Assembly (NCBI RefSeq): GCF_901875305.1 | Contig: NZ_CABFLY010000001.1 | Location: 186,001-250,000 of the forward strand | Source of the DNA: Rothia mucilaginosa | GTDB lineage: Bacteria > Actinomycetota > Actinomycetes > Actinomycetales > Micrococcaceae | Direction: 5' to 3' | DNA: 64,000 nt | Part shown: positions 33,505-42,792 of the stretch, one piece after another | Numbering within the stretch: the stretch's first letter is position 1 | Layout: each line of letters starts with the position of its first letter | Translations under genes and position numbers: made by a program | Notes under the pieces: model-generated | Database searches by the model: none | Seen by the model: the letters and a program-made list of their open reading frames with translations, nothing else | Told to the model about the DNA's origin: nothing

Positions 33505-35064
33505 TTAGGCACGTGCGTCGAAGTGCTGCAGACCGGAGTCCTCACGGCTACCGCCCTGGCCGTCGCCAACGTCGCGGTAATCGTTAATCCACTCGATCTT
33601 CCGGACCCACTTCACCATCTTGTAACCGTGCATGGAGTCAGCACGTAGACGGAGCGGGCCACCGTACACGTCGGGCAGCGGCTTGTCGTTCATGCCCCAT
33701 GCCAGGATGGTTTCGTCTTCCATTGCCATGGAGACGTCCAGGCACTCGTAGTAGGGTTCGGTCGGGCGGCCGTCGTAGGTGTGGCCCACGTGGCCGAAGG
33801 AGGTGACCATGACGTAGCGGGCTTCGTCGGTCTTCTCTACCAGCGCGAGAACATCGCGCAGGCGCACGCCCTCCCACTTAGCGATACCGGTCCAACCCTG
33901 CATACAGGTGTGCATGGTGATGTTGACTTCCTTGCCGAGCTTCTTCAAATCGTCGATGCTCAGGGACTTCGGCTCCTTCACCAGACCGCCAATCTCGAGG
34001 CGGTAGTCAACGAACTCCTGCTCCTTCAGACGGTTCCACTCGGTGCTCTCACGCTCTGTCGGGGGACGAGTGTTAACCCAGTGGAAGGGGGAGATATCAG
34101 CATCGGTGAAGGTCTTCTTCTGAACCTGACGCGAAGAGATGCGGTCCAGCAGGACGTTACGAATCGGCTGGGTCAGACCCCAAATGAAGGTCTGGGTGAA
34201 TCGCAGGTCGCGCAGGGACCAGTAGGAAGCCAGGAGCCACAGAGCCACAGCGAAGACGACGCCACCAATCAGCATGGTCACTGCCTGTGCGAACTGAGCA
34301 GCGTCAACCTCGTTGTACGGCTTGTTCAGCATCATGTGGGCGATGTTGTACTGCGGGTGAACCACGAAGACGAGAGCAACGTGAATCACGCTGAACACGC
34401 AGTAGAAAGCCATACCCAAGAAGTGGATGGAACGAGCAGTCTGGCGGTTACGGAACAGACGCACGTAGCCGGGGAAACGACCGCAGAAGGCCGGGCTCAT
34501 AATCGGGCCGGTTGCAATCATCAGCGGCGCAACAATGAACACCACGGTGAAGTACATAATCTGCTGCAGAGCGTCGTAGGGCTGGAAGTGCTCAATCGAG
34601 GGAATCTGCAGGCCAGCATAAATCTGGATGGACTCCCACGCCTTGGGGAAGATGTCCCAGCTGGTGGGCACAATACGACGCCACTGACCGGTCAGGAACA
34701 GCAGGCCCACGTAAATCAGGCCGTTAGCAATCCAGATGAAGGTGACCAGTGCGTGCCATGCGCGGCCCAGACCAATCTGGCCCTTACCGGGCAGGGAGAT
34801 GAGCGGCGACAGGCGGCGCTGATCGTCACGGGCGGTGAACTCACCAGGAACAGTCGAAACCTTATCCTTAGTGAACTTCAGCCACTCGGAACCCGGGGTG
34901 CAGTGGTTGTTCCAGTACAGACGGGGGTGAGAAGCAAGAACCTCCCAACCTGAACGAATCAGGAAGCCCATCATAATGAAGTTAATAAAGTGGGTAATTC
35001 GGAGCCAGGCAGGGAAGTCCAGCTCCACGCCACCGGTACTCGCGGTAAGGAGTAGATGGTGCAT
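33505..35064 (-). CDS. Membrane cytochrome b / molybdopterin-dependent oxidoreductase fusion protein
   Basis: The ATG at 35064 has GAAGGAAACATC upstream, better than an in-frame TTG 12 codons earlier. The 519-residue protein has about five membrane helices in residues 15-300, with His residues in 'RITHFINFIMMGFLIRSGWEV', 'GRAWHALVTFIWIANGLIYVG', 'RSIHFLGMAFYCVFSVIHVALVF' and similar helices that could ligate heme b, as in cytochrome b561/thiosulfate reductase subunits. Residues about 345-500 form a sulfite oxidase-type molybdopterin domain with the Mo-ligand Cys in 'ITMHTCMQGWTGIAKWEG'. So quinol or quinone may exchange electrons directly with a Mo centre. Substrate unknown; the catalytic side may face outward. 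No signal peptide or twin-Arg motif is visible. Confidence 0.85.
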   Translation of the reverse strand: MHHLLLTASTGGVELDFPAWLRITHFINFIMMGFLIRSGWEVLASHPRLYWNNHCTPGSEWLKFTKDKVSTVPGEFTARDDQRRLSPLISLPGKGQIGLGRAWHALVTFIWIANGLIYVGLLFLTGQWRRIVPTSWDIFPKAWESIQIYAGLQIPSIEHFQPYDALQQIMYFTVVFIVAPLMIATGPIMSPAFCGRFPGYVRLFRNRQTARSIHFLGMAFYCVFSVIHVALVFVVHPQYNIAHMMLNKPYNEVDAAQFAQAVTMLIGGVVFAVALWLLASYWSLRDLRFTQTFIWGLTQPIRNVLLDRISSRQVQKKTFTDADISPFHWVNTRPPTERESTEWNRLKEQEFVDYRLEIGGLVKEPKSLSIDDLKKLGKEVNITMHTCMQGWTGIAKWEGVRLRDVLALVEKTDEARYVMVTSFGHVGHTYDGRPTEPYYECLDVSMAMEDETILAWGMNDKPLPDVYGGPLRLRADSMHGYKMVKWVRKIEWINDYRDVGDGQGGSREDSGLQHFDARA

Positions 35065-35654
35065 GATGTTTCCTTCGGAAGTGACTGTGTGTGCAGACAA
35101 TCTTTAGGATTCAGTGCGAGGCCTAGAGGGGATATCTAAGGAGAGTAAACTCTCTCGCTCATATATTCCTCCTTGTGTTTGAAGAACCACGAGGAACCTA
35201 AACCAGTTATGTTCCCTGCGGAGCGTGACCCGTGTGCATGGGGCGCGCTCCAGCTTCCACCGGAGCGGAAACGGTTCTGCGTATGTAGTTGTTTTATGTG
35301 TGTTTAGGGGACGACCCCTGTGTACTTTCAATTTTATAGGACAGGGTGTCACCCGCAAAAGCTAAGACACGTCATGTCTCGTAATATTTGCGTGAAAAAT
35401 CCGAATTTAACGAGAAAACGTCCTGAGGGCAAGAATAAACAGGGTTTTTCGAGGTGTCCATCTGCTGAGGAACGTCCCAAAAAATGTGGTTCAATGTATC
35501 GCCCGTAAAAACTTGAAAGAGTAAAGGTGTGGCGTAAGGAATAGTGAATGTTTGGGTTTTCGAGATAAAAGCCACATAGAGTGGATGTAACCTTTTTGCT
35601 CGACGCGATATACACCGAGAAAGAAGACACCCACCCTACGCAGCCGACAGAAAC
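35065..35654. other. A/T-rich intergenic region
   Basis: 590 bp with no supported gene. It contains a small hairpin GGAGAGTAAACTCTC near 35139-35155 and ACGACCCCTG/AGGGG repeats near 35308-35325. I looked for a molybdenum cofactor riboswitch upstream of the oxidoreductase and saw no convincing match. Composition becomes A/T-rich after 35330. Confidence 0.5.
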
Positions 35655-37157
35655 CTACTCCGAAAGATTACGCGAAGAACCCGGAGACGACGAGCGAGGA
35701 GCCACACGCTTCTTCGCGGTAACACGCGTGGACGCATCATTCCCTTCACGGCTCTGCGCCTTAGCCTCAGCACGAACCGTCGGGATGAGCCCAGTCGTCA
35801 GCTTCACCTGCGCATTACGCTGAGCCTTCTTCGCGTTCATCTGCTCCCTGCGGCTCGGCTGCTCCAGAGCCGAATCCGAAGCACCAAAAGCATGACGAAC
35901 GGACAGCGCAAACAGCGGAAAAAGCAGAACCGTCAGAGCGCCACCGGCCACCAACAAAGAAGCCGTGGACTCCTCCAACAAATCCGAAGAAACCGCAACC
36001 TCAGTCACCGCCACGATAATAGGCAAACCAGCCGCCGAGTAAAGCGCCATCTGGGCCTTCTGATTCTTCGAAGTCAGACCCGAACGGGTATCCACCAGCA
36101 CATCAGCCAAGAACACCGGAACACCGCGGCAGAGCAGAATGCCCAGTACCACTGCAAGCAGACCCAAAGGGTTTGAAGTCACCGCAGAAACACTAATACC
36201 CATACCGCTCACCACAAAGAAGAGCGGAATAGTGAAGGCAAAACCCACCGTCTCAAGACGGCGCGTAATCAGGTGCAGAGCCGCCGGGGGAGTCAGCGAA
36301 CGCAGGATAATGCCCGCAGCGAAGGCGCCCAGCACCGCATCCAAATCAAAGAGAGCGGTGCACATGATAAGAGTTGCGAGCAGGAACATCGCAAGACGCA
36401 GAATCGTCTGGCCGGTCGTATTAGCCTCAGCCGCAATAATTCGGCGCAGACCCGGCAGATGTGCAAACAGACGATGCGGAATCAGCGCCGTCACCAAAGC
36501 CACAACCATAAAAGCCAGCAGCACCACGAACGCCATGCCCGGCGACCGCGAAGAAAGCAACAGAGAAATAGCAAAAATCGGCAGAAGCTCGCCCACCGCT
36601 CCGTGCACAAACACCGCATTGCCCACCGCCGTGCCAGCCGCACCGTGCGACTTCAACATCGGTAGGAGGGTGCCGAGTGCCGTGGAGCTCAGCGCCACAC
36701 CCATCGCCACGTAGGTATTCGCCTCACGGGAGAAACCGGTCATCAGCGCCGCCCCCAACATGCCCAAGCCGAAACACACACCCCAGGTCACTAGCGCGGC
36801 AGAGCCCTGGCGGCTGCGCAGAGAGGATACATTAATCTCAAAGCCCGCAATAAGGAAAAGCATACCCAGACCCAGCTCCTTCAGCAGGGGGATGCCACCC
36901 TCGGTGCCGGCCAGATGCAACACGTTCGGGCCAATGAGCATGCCAAAAATGAGCAGGAACACCACATCGGGGATGCGTTTGCCCGTCAGCCGCGAAAGCA
37001 CAGGAGAAATTAACGCGACCAGCGTAATCCAAAAAATAGAAACAAACTGGGTGTTACTTGTCACGGGCGCCGCATCGCTCAGAGTCGTACCCGAAGCGAG
37101 TATGGCGCTAGGCACCTCCAGAGTCACAGATGAAAGGGGCGGTAGAGTGGAAAACAT
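35655..37157 (-). CDS. Cation:proton antiporter, CPA2 (Kef/NapA) family
   Basis: This 500-residue protein has about 12 membrane helices. 'RLTGKRIPDVVFLLIFGMLIGPNVL' (helix 2), 'LGLGMLFLIAGFEINVSSL', 'GVALSSTALGTLLPMLKSHGAAGTAVGNAVFVHGAVGELLPIFAISLLL' and 'LFDLDAVLGAFAAGIILRS' are CPA2-type segments with the conserved acidic residues. It exchanges Na+ or K+ for protons across the membrane. About 65 hydrophilic residues at the C-terminus are basic and Ser-rich; there is no TrkA-N domain as in KefB/C, so control differs. GAGGTTCT precedes the ATG. Confidence 0.9.
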   Translation of the reverse strand: MFSTLPPLSSVTLEVPSAILASGTTLSDAAPVTSNTQFVSIFWITLVALISPVLSRLTGKRIPDVVFLLIFGMLIGPNVLHLAGTEGGIPLLKELGLGMLFLIAGFEINVSSLRSRQGSAALVTWGVCFGLGMLGAALMTGFSREANTYVAMGVALSSTALGTLLPMLKSHGAAGTAVGNAVFVHGAVGELLPIFAISLLLSSRSPGMAFVVLLAFMVVALVTALIPHRLFAHLPGLRRIIAAEANTTGQTILRLAMFLLATLIMCTALFDLDAVLGAFAAGIILRSLTPPAALHLITRRLETVGFAFTIPLFFVVSGMGISVSAVTSNPLGLLAVVLGILLCRGVPVFLADVLVDTRSGLTSKNQKAQMALYSAAGLPIIVAVTEVAVSSDLLEESTASLLVAGGALTVLLFPLFALSVRHAFGASDSALEQPSRREQMNAKKAQRNAQVKLTTGLIPTVRAEAKAQSREGNDASTRVTAKKRVAPRSSSPGSSRNLSE

Positions 37158-37446
37158 AGAACCTCATATGCAGAATAAAGAATATAGCGGGCAACGGCTA
37201 AGCACGCTACTAAAGAACCTACCTATACTACATACCTCACGCCATCGTTCCTACTCAGAAGCCTCTCACCCACCGCCCCACAAATTGCCAGCAGACTCGG
37301 AACGCAAGACCGTCGGGCAACGTGACGATGGCTCCGTCGGTCGCGGCCCTGCCCGCACAGCAATCGACGCTACACTTAACACCTGTGCCGGAGGCATCGC
37401 CACCCGGCCCACACTCACCACACCGAACCACCTGAAAGAGCGATAT
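37158..37446. other. Divergent intergenic region before the DUF418-like gene
   Basis: 290 bp. An open frame runs across it into the next gene, but family alignment and the ribosome binding site put the start at 37447. It presumably holds promoters for both divergent genes; none was resolved. Confidence 0.45.
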
Positions 37447-38580
37447 ATGGCAGCACGAACCACAGCGCCCACCACCTCCGGCGGCCCAGCCCTGCGTGCC
37501 GCCTCCCTAGGTGGAACGCGGCGCGACCTCGGCCTCGACCTGGCCCGCGCCTACGCCGTCATCACCCTGCTCATCGCCTTCGGATACTGGCTACAGCTCA
37601 TCCCCGTCTCGTGGACGTTCTGGGTGCCGCAACTGGTCACCCCCGCCGAGCCGCTCTTCGCTGCCATCCTCGGCGCCGCCGCCTGGCACTACGCGCGCAC
37701 TGCAAGCTTCCCACAGCTCTTCGCCGGAACCATCGTGCGTTTCCTCGCCCTGCTTGTACTAGGCGTTGCTGTCGTGCAGGGCGCGGCATACGTTCCGCTA
37801 CCCGGCGTGACCACACCCTCCCAAGGATTCGCGTACTCCCTGCCCTTCGATGTGCTCATCCACCTGGCAATCCTGACCCTGCTAACCCTAGCCGTCGTTC
37901 ACCTGCCGCTCTGGGCCCTTGCCGTGCTGACCATTGTTACGAGCCCGTATCTCTCCTGGACCCACAACGTCCTCCTCGAAGCCGCCGGACGGGCCAATGC
38001 ATGGAGCGCCGGGGCGTTCTCCCTCCTCAAAGCTAACGGACTGAACCTCACCGCCAGTGCCCAGTTGCTCTGGGTCATGTGCCTGGGTATTCTGCTGGTG
38101 CGCCTCTACACGAGCCTGGGCGCCAAGATTGCGGTGCCCGTCGTACTCGCCGTACTGGTGCTCGCCGTCTACCGCGTCTTCAACCCCTACACCGAACTCG
38201 GCGTGCTGGATGCACCCCACGTGCAACTGACCCTCAGCCTGGCTGCAACGCTCTACTTCTGGGCCGAATGTGCACGACTACTTTCCGCGCAGGCCGGGGC
38301 CCTCACCCCCGTTGCTCGCCTCGGGCAGATGTCGCTGAGTGCCTCCATCGTGCTGAGCGCACTCACCATCTATGCCGGCCCCGCGCTCAAGGCCCTCACC
38401 GTGGGAGAGCACTACGTTGCCACGGGAGGCTGGGGCGCCGCCGTGTACTGGACCGCCTTCTTGATCCTAGGCATCGTCATTGCGGTGGGCTTCTGCGCCC
38501 TCTGGGCCCGCATGGCGCGCTCCCTTGCCGGACGCGGCCCCTTGGAGGCGATCCTCGCCCTCATCTCTGGGCGCGGCTAA
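37447..38580 (+). CDS. DUF418-like multispanning membrane protein
   Basis: The ATG at 37447 has GAAAGAG 6 nt upstream; an open frame extends 229 codons further but overlaps the antiporter gene. The 377-residue protein opens 'RRDLGLDLARAYAVITLLIAFGYWL' and has 9-10 helices. The first helix and the C-terminal 'SLAGRGPLEAILALISG' resemble DUF418 and HGSNAT-like membrane proteins, often annotated as acyltransferase-like. Several actinobacterial members lie near envelope genes. Function is not known, and I see no clear catalytic motif. It ends before a strong hairpin. Confidence 0.7.
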   Translation: MAARTTAPTTSGGPALRAASLGGTRRDLGLDLARAYAVITLLIAFGYWLQLIPVSWTFWVPQLVTPAEPLFAAILGAAAWHYARTASFPQLFAGTIVRFLALLVLGVAVVQGAAYVPLPGVTTPSQGFAYSLPFDVLIHLAILTLLTLAVVHLPLWALAVLTIVTSPYLSWTHNVLLEAAGRANAWSAGAFSLLKANGLNLTASAQLLWVMCLGILLVRLYTSLGAKIAVPVVLAVLVLAVYRVFNPYTELGVLDAPHVQLTLSLAATLYFWAECARLLSAQAGALTPVARLGQMSLSASIVLSALTIYAGPALKALTVGEHYVATGGWGAAVYWTAFLILGIVIAVGFCALWARMARSLAGRGPLEAILALISGRG

Positions 38581-38599
38581 AGAACGCAGCGTGAACGAC

Positions 38600-38632
38600 G
38601 GCCCCTACCGGCATACCGCGGGTAGGGGGCCG
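38600..38632 (+). terminator. Hairpin after the DUF418-like gene
   Basis: GGCCCCTACC and GGTAGGGGGCC pair 20 bp after the stop codon. No strong T-run follows. Confidence 0.65.
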
Positions 38633-38682
38633 CCTGCGTATACGTGTAGAGTCTGTGCGAGGAGAATACTTCAGATACGACA

Positions 38683-38709
38683 AAGCCCCGGTCCAGTGGA
38701 CCGGGGCTA
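38683..38709 (-). terminator. Terminator of tRNA-Pro
   Basis: AGCCCCGGTCC and GGACCGGGGCT pair around a tight loop, followed on the minus strand by TTTGTCG. It lies just beyond the tRNA 3' end. Confidence 0.85.
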
Positions 38710-38713
38710 TCTG

Positions 38714-38787
38714 TCGGGATGACAGGATTTGAACCTGCGACCTCGTCGTCCCGAACGACGCGCGCTACCAAGCTGCGCCACATCCCG
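38714..38787 (-). tRNA. tRNA-Pro (anticodon CGG)
   Basis: Read on the minus strand, the acceptor CGGGATG pairs with CATCCCG and the discriminator is A. The anticodon stem CGTCG/CGACG encloses TTCGGGA, giving anticodon CGG. The T arm has the GGTTCAAATCC sequence and the D arm GGTAGC. The length is 74 nt and CCA is not encoded. It decodes CCG, a common codon in this genome. Confidence 0.97.
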
Positions 38788-38896
38788 ATGTTGACCTATC
38801 AGCAAATACCGTAGGCAACTCACCCAGGATAACCCAAAAAAATTCAGAACGCAACACCGCAGCATGCCACCACTCGGGGAGGGGCAGATAAAGTTT

Positions 38897-40765
38897 CTAG
38901 GCGTCAGCCTCCTGAACCTGATTCAGCTCATCCCAGGAGGCGTACATCGCCGCAAAACGACCGTCGGAAGCAATCAGCTGCTGCGGGGAACCATCCTCCA
39001 CTACGGAACCCTCATGAATTACCAGCACACGATCAGCACCCAAAACCGTCGAGAGACGATGCGCAATCACCAGAGCCGTACGGCCCGCCAACACGGTATG
39101 CAGCGCCGCCTGCACCGCACGCTCACTCGGAATGTCCAGCGAAGCCGTCGCCTCATCCAGAATCAGCACCCGCGGGTTCGCCAAGAACACGCGAGCAAAC
39201 GACACCAGCTGACGCTGACCCGCCGACAGGGTAATACCGCCACGACCCAGACGCGACTCGTAGCCATCACGCAGACGCTCAATGAACGCGTCAGCGCCCA
39301 CCGCCTTCGCGGCAGCCTTCACCTGCTCATCAGACGCCTGGGGGTTACCCATACGGATATTCTCCAGAACACTCGTAGAGAACAGGAACACTTCCTGAGT
39401 CAGCATGAGCACCTCACGGCGCAACTGCACATCCGCCAGCTGGCGAATATCCACGCCGTCAATACGCACCTGACCGGACGAAACATCGTAGAAACGAGCC
39501 ACCAGCTTAGCGATAGTCGACTTACCGGCACCCGTAGCACCCACCAGCGCCACAGCCGTCCCCGGCTCAATGCGCAGGCTCGTCTCATTCAGCGCGTGAC
39601 GATTCGACGTGTACCCAAAGACCGCCGAATCCAGCTCGACCAGGGCGCCCCGAACCTTGTCGGTTACACCCTCAGCAGTGGAAGAACCAGCTGCAGACTC
39701 TACAGCGCGCTCATGCGGATGCTGAGGCTCAGCAACCTCCGGCTCCTCAGCCAAGAACGATGACAGCTTCTCCAACGCAGACATCGCCGACTGGAACATG
39801 TTATAGAACTCAGAGAGCTGCATGACCGGCTCAAACACACGGTTCGCGTAAATCACCAACGCCAGCAGGGTACCAATCTGCATGGTGCCGCCCAGCACCG
39901 CATAACCACCCAGTACCAGCGCACCGGCAATAAACACATTGCCCAAAAGCATCAGTACAGGCGAGTATATGCCGAAAATCTTAATCGAATCCATCACCGC
40001 CAGGCGGTAACGCTCCGACGCCTGAGCGTATTCGACGCGCATCTGAGCCTCCGCACCAAAGGCCTTCACCGCGCGCATACCCGTAAACGTCTCCACAAAA
40101 CGGCTCGTCAAGTGCGCAGACTCGGTACGCATCGCGCGGAAAACCGGCACAGCCGTCCGCTGGAACCAGCGCGTCAAAAAGTAAATCGGCACGCCCATGA
40201 CCAACATGAGCAGACCAATACGCCAATCCAGCAGGAAAATAGCGACCGCAGAAATCAGCATCGACAGTAACGTAATCGCCAACTGGCTGATGCCGCTGTC
40301 CAAGAAGCTGCGGACCGTATCAATATCGCTGGTCAAACGCGAAATGACCTTGCCCGAGGTGTACCGCTCATGGAACGACACGCTCAACGACTGCGCATGA
40401 CGGAACACCCGCTTACGCAGATACACCACCACACCCAGCGACACGCGCACCGTGTACGCCACATTGACCCACGAGAAAATAGCGGTCACCGCCGTAACCA
40501 CCACAAACAGCACCAACAAAGTCAGCAGGGGAGAAGCATCGCCCTGCTTGAACGGCTCAATGGAACTATCCAAAACGCGGGCAATCAGAATCGGCGCAAT
40601 CGCCGAGGAACCCGACACCAAAAGCACCGAAATAATCGACAACGCCAACGCCCCACGATGCGGGCGCAACATCTGGTGTAGCAGAGCCATCGAACGTTCA
40701 CGAGTCTGCGCGCGCTCCTGCGGGCTCAACTCCTCCCGGGGCTCTGCCGGACGATGATGGGCCAT
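38897..40765 (-). CDS. ABC exporter half-transporter B (heterodimer partner)
   Basis: This 622-residue protein has a six-helix ABC membrane domain (about residues 35-335) and an NBD. Walker A is 'GATGAGKSTIAKL', the signature is LSAGQ (in 'ITLSAGQRQLVSFARVF') and Walker B is 'VLILDEATASLD', with the catalytic Glu kept. It starts at the stop of the upstream half-transporter (TAATG), so the two are coupled. With the partner's Asp at the Walker B end, this pair has the hallmarks of a heterodimeric exporter (BmrCD or TmrAB type) with one catalytic and one degenerate site. Last gene of the PBP-MPE-ABC operon. Substrate unknown. Confidence 0.93.
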   Translation of the reverse strand: MAHHRPAEPREELSPQERAQTRERSMALLHQMLRPHRGALALSIISVLLVSGSSAIAPILIARVLDSSIEPFKQGDASPLLTLLVLFVVVTAVTAIFSWVNVAYTVRVSLGVVVYLRKRVFRHAQSLSVSFHERYTSGKVISRLTSDIDTVRSFLDSGISQLAITLLSMLISAVAIFLLDWRIGLLMLVMGVPIYFLTRWFQRTAVPVFRAMRTESAHLTSRFVETFTGMRAVKAFGAEAQMRVEYAQASERYRLAVMDSIKIFGIYSPVLMLLGNVFIAGALVLGGYAVLGGTMQIGTLLALVIYANRVFEPVMQLSEFYNMFQSAMSALEKLSSFLAEEPEVAEPQHPHERAVESAAGSSTAEGVTDKVRGALVELDSAVFGYTSNRHALNETSLRIEPGTAVALVGATGAGKSTIAKLVARFYDVSSGQVRIDGVDIRQLADVQLRREVLMLTQEVFLFSTSVLENIRMGNPQASDEQVKAAAKAVGADAFIERLRDGYESRLGRGGITLSAGQRQLVSFARVFLANPRVLILDEATASLDIPSERAVQAALHTVLAGRTALVIAHRLSTVLGADRVLVIHEGSVVEDGSPQQLIASDGRFAAMYASWDELNQVQEADA

Positions 40766-42792
40766 TAGCCTTCCTCCATCGTCATCAGCTGGCGGTACTG
40801 CTCAGAAGACTCCATCAGCTCGGCGTGGGTGCCCTCAGCCGCAATCGTGCCGTCAACCATCAGCAGCACGCGGTCCGCCAGGGCCACCGTCGAGGGGCGA
40901 TGCGCCGTCAACAGGGTCGTAGCGCCGCCCAGACCTTCCAGACCCTCACGCAGGCCGGTAATAATACGCTCCTCAGTATTCACGTCCAGCGCCGAGAACG
41001 GATCATCCAACAACAACACGGAGGGGCGCTTCGCCAAAGCACGCGCCAACGACAGACGCTGACGCTGACCACCGGACAGGCTCAGACCCTCCTCACCAAT
41101 GACGGTATCCAGACCCTGCGGAAGATCCGCCACAAAATCGCACGCAGCCAACTGCAGCGCCGTCTGAAGGGTCGCCTCCAGCTCTTCTGCGGCCGGGTAG
41201 TCCTCATCCTCCGTGCCGCGCTCGTACTGCTCAGCAACACCCATCAGCACGTTCTCGCGGACCGTGCCGGAGAAGAGCACCGCCTCCTCAAAGACGAACG
41301 CGGTCTGGGCGCGTACCTCCTCAATGGACATGTCGGTGGTATCTCGGGTGCCAAAACGCAGGGAACCGGAGGTCGGCTCGTAGAAACGCGGAACCAGCGA
41401 CAGCACAGTGGATTTGCCGCTACCGGTTGCGCCAACCAGGGCCAGAATCTCGCCCGGGAAGACCTTGAAGTTTATGTTCTTCAGTACGGAAACCTCGGGT
41501 GCCTTAACCGCAGAGTTTGCCTCAACAGCAGGCTCGGCAGGTGCTTCGGCTGCGTCGTAGCTGAACTGAACGTGATCGAAAGTGACAGATACTGCGCCAC
41601 CGCTGGGGTACTGCATAGTTTCCTTCCCGGAGCCACCCTGAACGGGTACTCCAGCGACTGTTGACGAATCAGAAGCACCCTGCGGATGCTCGGGCCCAGA
41701 CATAGCCACGGAGCCACGAACCAGCGGCACCGCCTCAAAGCCGGGCTCGTCCATAACCTCGTTGTGGCGTTCCAACGCCACCTTATAGCTCAGGTACGCG
41801 GACATGAGCGAGGTCGAGCGAATCACGTGACTCAGCACGGTCGTCTGCACCGCAAAGTAGGCGGTCATCGCGCCCAGGCTCAGGGTACCCGCTGCAACCT
41901 GCGAAGCACCCACAGCCAGCGCCACCGCCGTGGAGACACCCATAATCAGGCCCTGATACAGAGCAACACGAGCCACCAGCATCGACCTGCCGTACTCACG
42001 TACCTGCAGGGCGTCCACCGACTCGGAATATTCCTGAATCTGCTCGGGGGAGCGGCCCAGCGCCTTAATCACGCGGATGCCGCGCACCGACTCCTCGATG
42101 CGGGTCGAAAGGTCACCGGTCAGCTGCTGAATCTCATGTGAAGCGCGGTAGTACTTGCGGGTGAAGTTCACCAGCGACAGCACCAGAATAGGCACTGTCA
42201 CCACGAACACCAGCGCCAGCGACGGCGAAGAACGCAGCATGAAGAAGCCACCGACCAGGAACATCACTACAACAGTCAGCATCTGAACAATACCGAAAGA
42301 CAACCAACGGCGAATCGTACCCAAATCGCTCATGGAACGGGTCAGCAACTGACCGGAGGGCCAACGATCCAACAAAGAAAGCGGGGCGCTGAGCAGGCGA
42401 TCAAAGAAGTTCATACGCATGGACAGCTCAATCGTGGAGGTCGGGTCCACAATCAGCCAGCGCCTCCAATACGTGAAGGAGGCGTGCGCAATACCCAGCA
42501 GAAGCACCAGGCCACCGGCAATCCAGATAGCGCTCTCGGTGGTGCTCTGCGAGAGATGATCCACAATAATCTGCAGTACCTGCGGGATGGAAATCTCAAG
42601 GGCACCGGCACCGAACGCCACGAGCAGACCCACACCCCAGCGCACACGAATCGGACGCGCATACGCGGCGAGAGTGCGCGGGGCACGCTGACCGTTTGCG
42701 TAGTCGATCGGGTCGGGGGTCGGCTCGCTCGCAGTTTCTAGGAACGGGTTACGGCGGCGCTTTTTCGTATGTTCTGTAGCAACATCAGACAT
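40765..42792 (-). CDS. ABC exporter half-transporter A with degenerate Walker B
   Basis: This 675-residue protein has a membrane domain in residues 45-340 and an NBD from about 420. Walker A is 'GATGSGKSTVLSL' and the signature is canonical LSGGQ, but Walker B reads 'VLLLDDPFSALD': Asp where the catalytic Glu should be. A linker of about 80 residues between membrane domain and NBD is Ser/Gly/Ala-rich and longer than usual. The start overlaps the metallophosphoesterase stop (TAATG). It probably forms a heterodimer with the next gene. Lipids, drugs or peptides are typical substrates of this group. Confidence 0.93.
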   Translation of the reverse strand: MSDVATEHTKKRRRNPFLETASEPTPDPIDYANGQRAPRTLAAYARPIRVRWGVGLLVAFGAGALEISIPQVLQIIVDHLSQSTTESAIWIAGGLVLLLGIAHASFTYWRRWLIVDPTSTIELSMRMNFFDRLLSAPLSLLDRWPSGQLLTRSMSDLGTIRRWLSFGIVQMLTVVVMFLVGGFFMLRSSPSLALVFVVTVPILVLSLVNFTRKYYRASHEIQQLTGDLSTRIEESVRGIRVIKALGRSPEQIQEYSESVDALQVREYGRSMLVARVALYQGLIMGVSTAVALAVGASQVAAGTLSLGAMTAYFAVQTTVLSHVIRSTSLMSAYLSYKVALERHNEVMDEPGFEAVPLVRGSVAMSGPEHPQGASDSSTVAGVPVQGGSGKETMQYPSGGAVSVTFDHVQFSYDAAEAPAEPAVEANSAVKAPEVSVLKNINFKVFPGEILALVGATGSGKSTVLSLVPRFYEPTSGSLRFGTRDTTDMSIEEVRAQTAFVFEEAVLFSGTVRENVLMGVAEQYERGTEDEDYPAAEELEATLQTALQLAACDFVADLPQGLDTVIGEEGLSLSGGQRQRLSLARALAKRPSVLLLDDPFSALDVNTEERIITGLREGLEGLGGATTLLTAHRPSTVALADRVLLMVDGTIAAEGTHAELMESSEQYRQLMTMEEG

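Noticed and set aside
35065..35654. Possible molybdenum cofactor riboswitch
   Set aside because: The region precedes a Mo enzyme gene, but I could not find the conserved motif core; only short hairpins are present.
36760..37446. Upstream extension of the DUF418-like gene
   Set aside because: It overlaps the antiporter gene on the other strand; the ribosome binding site and family N-terminus point to 37447.
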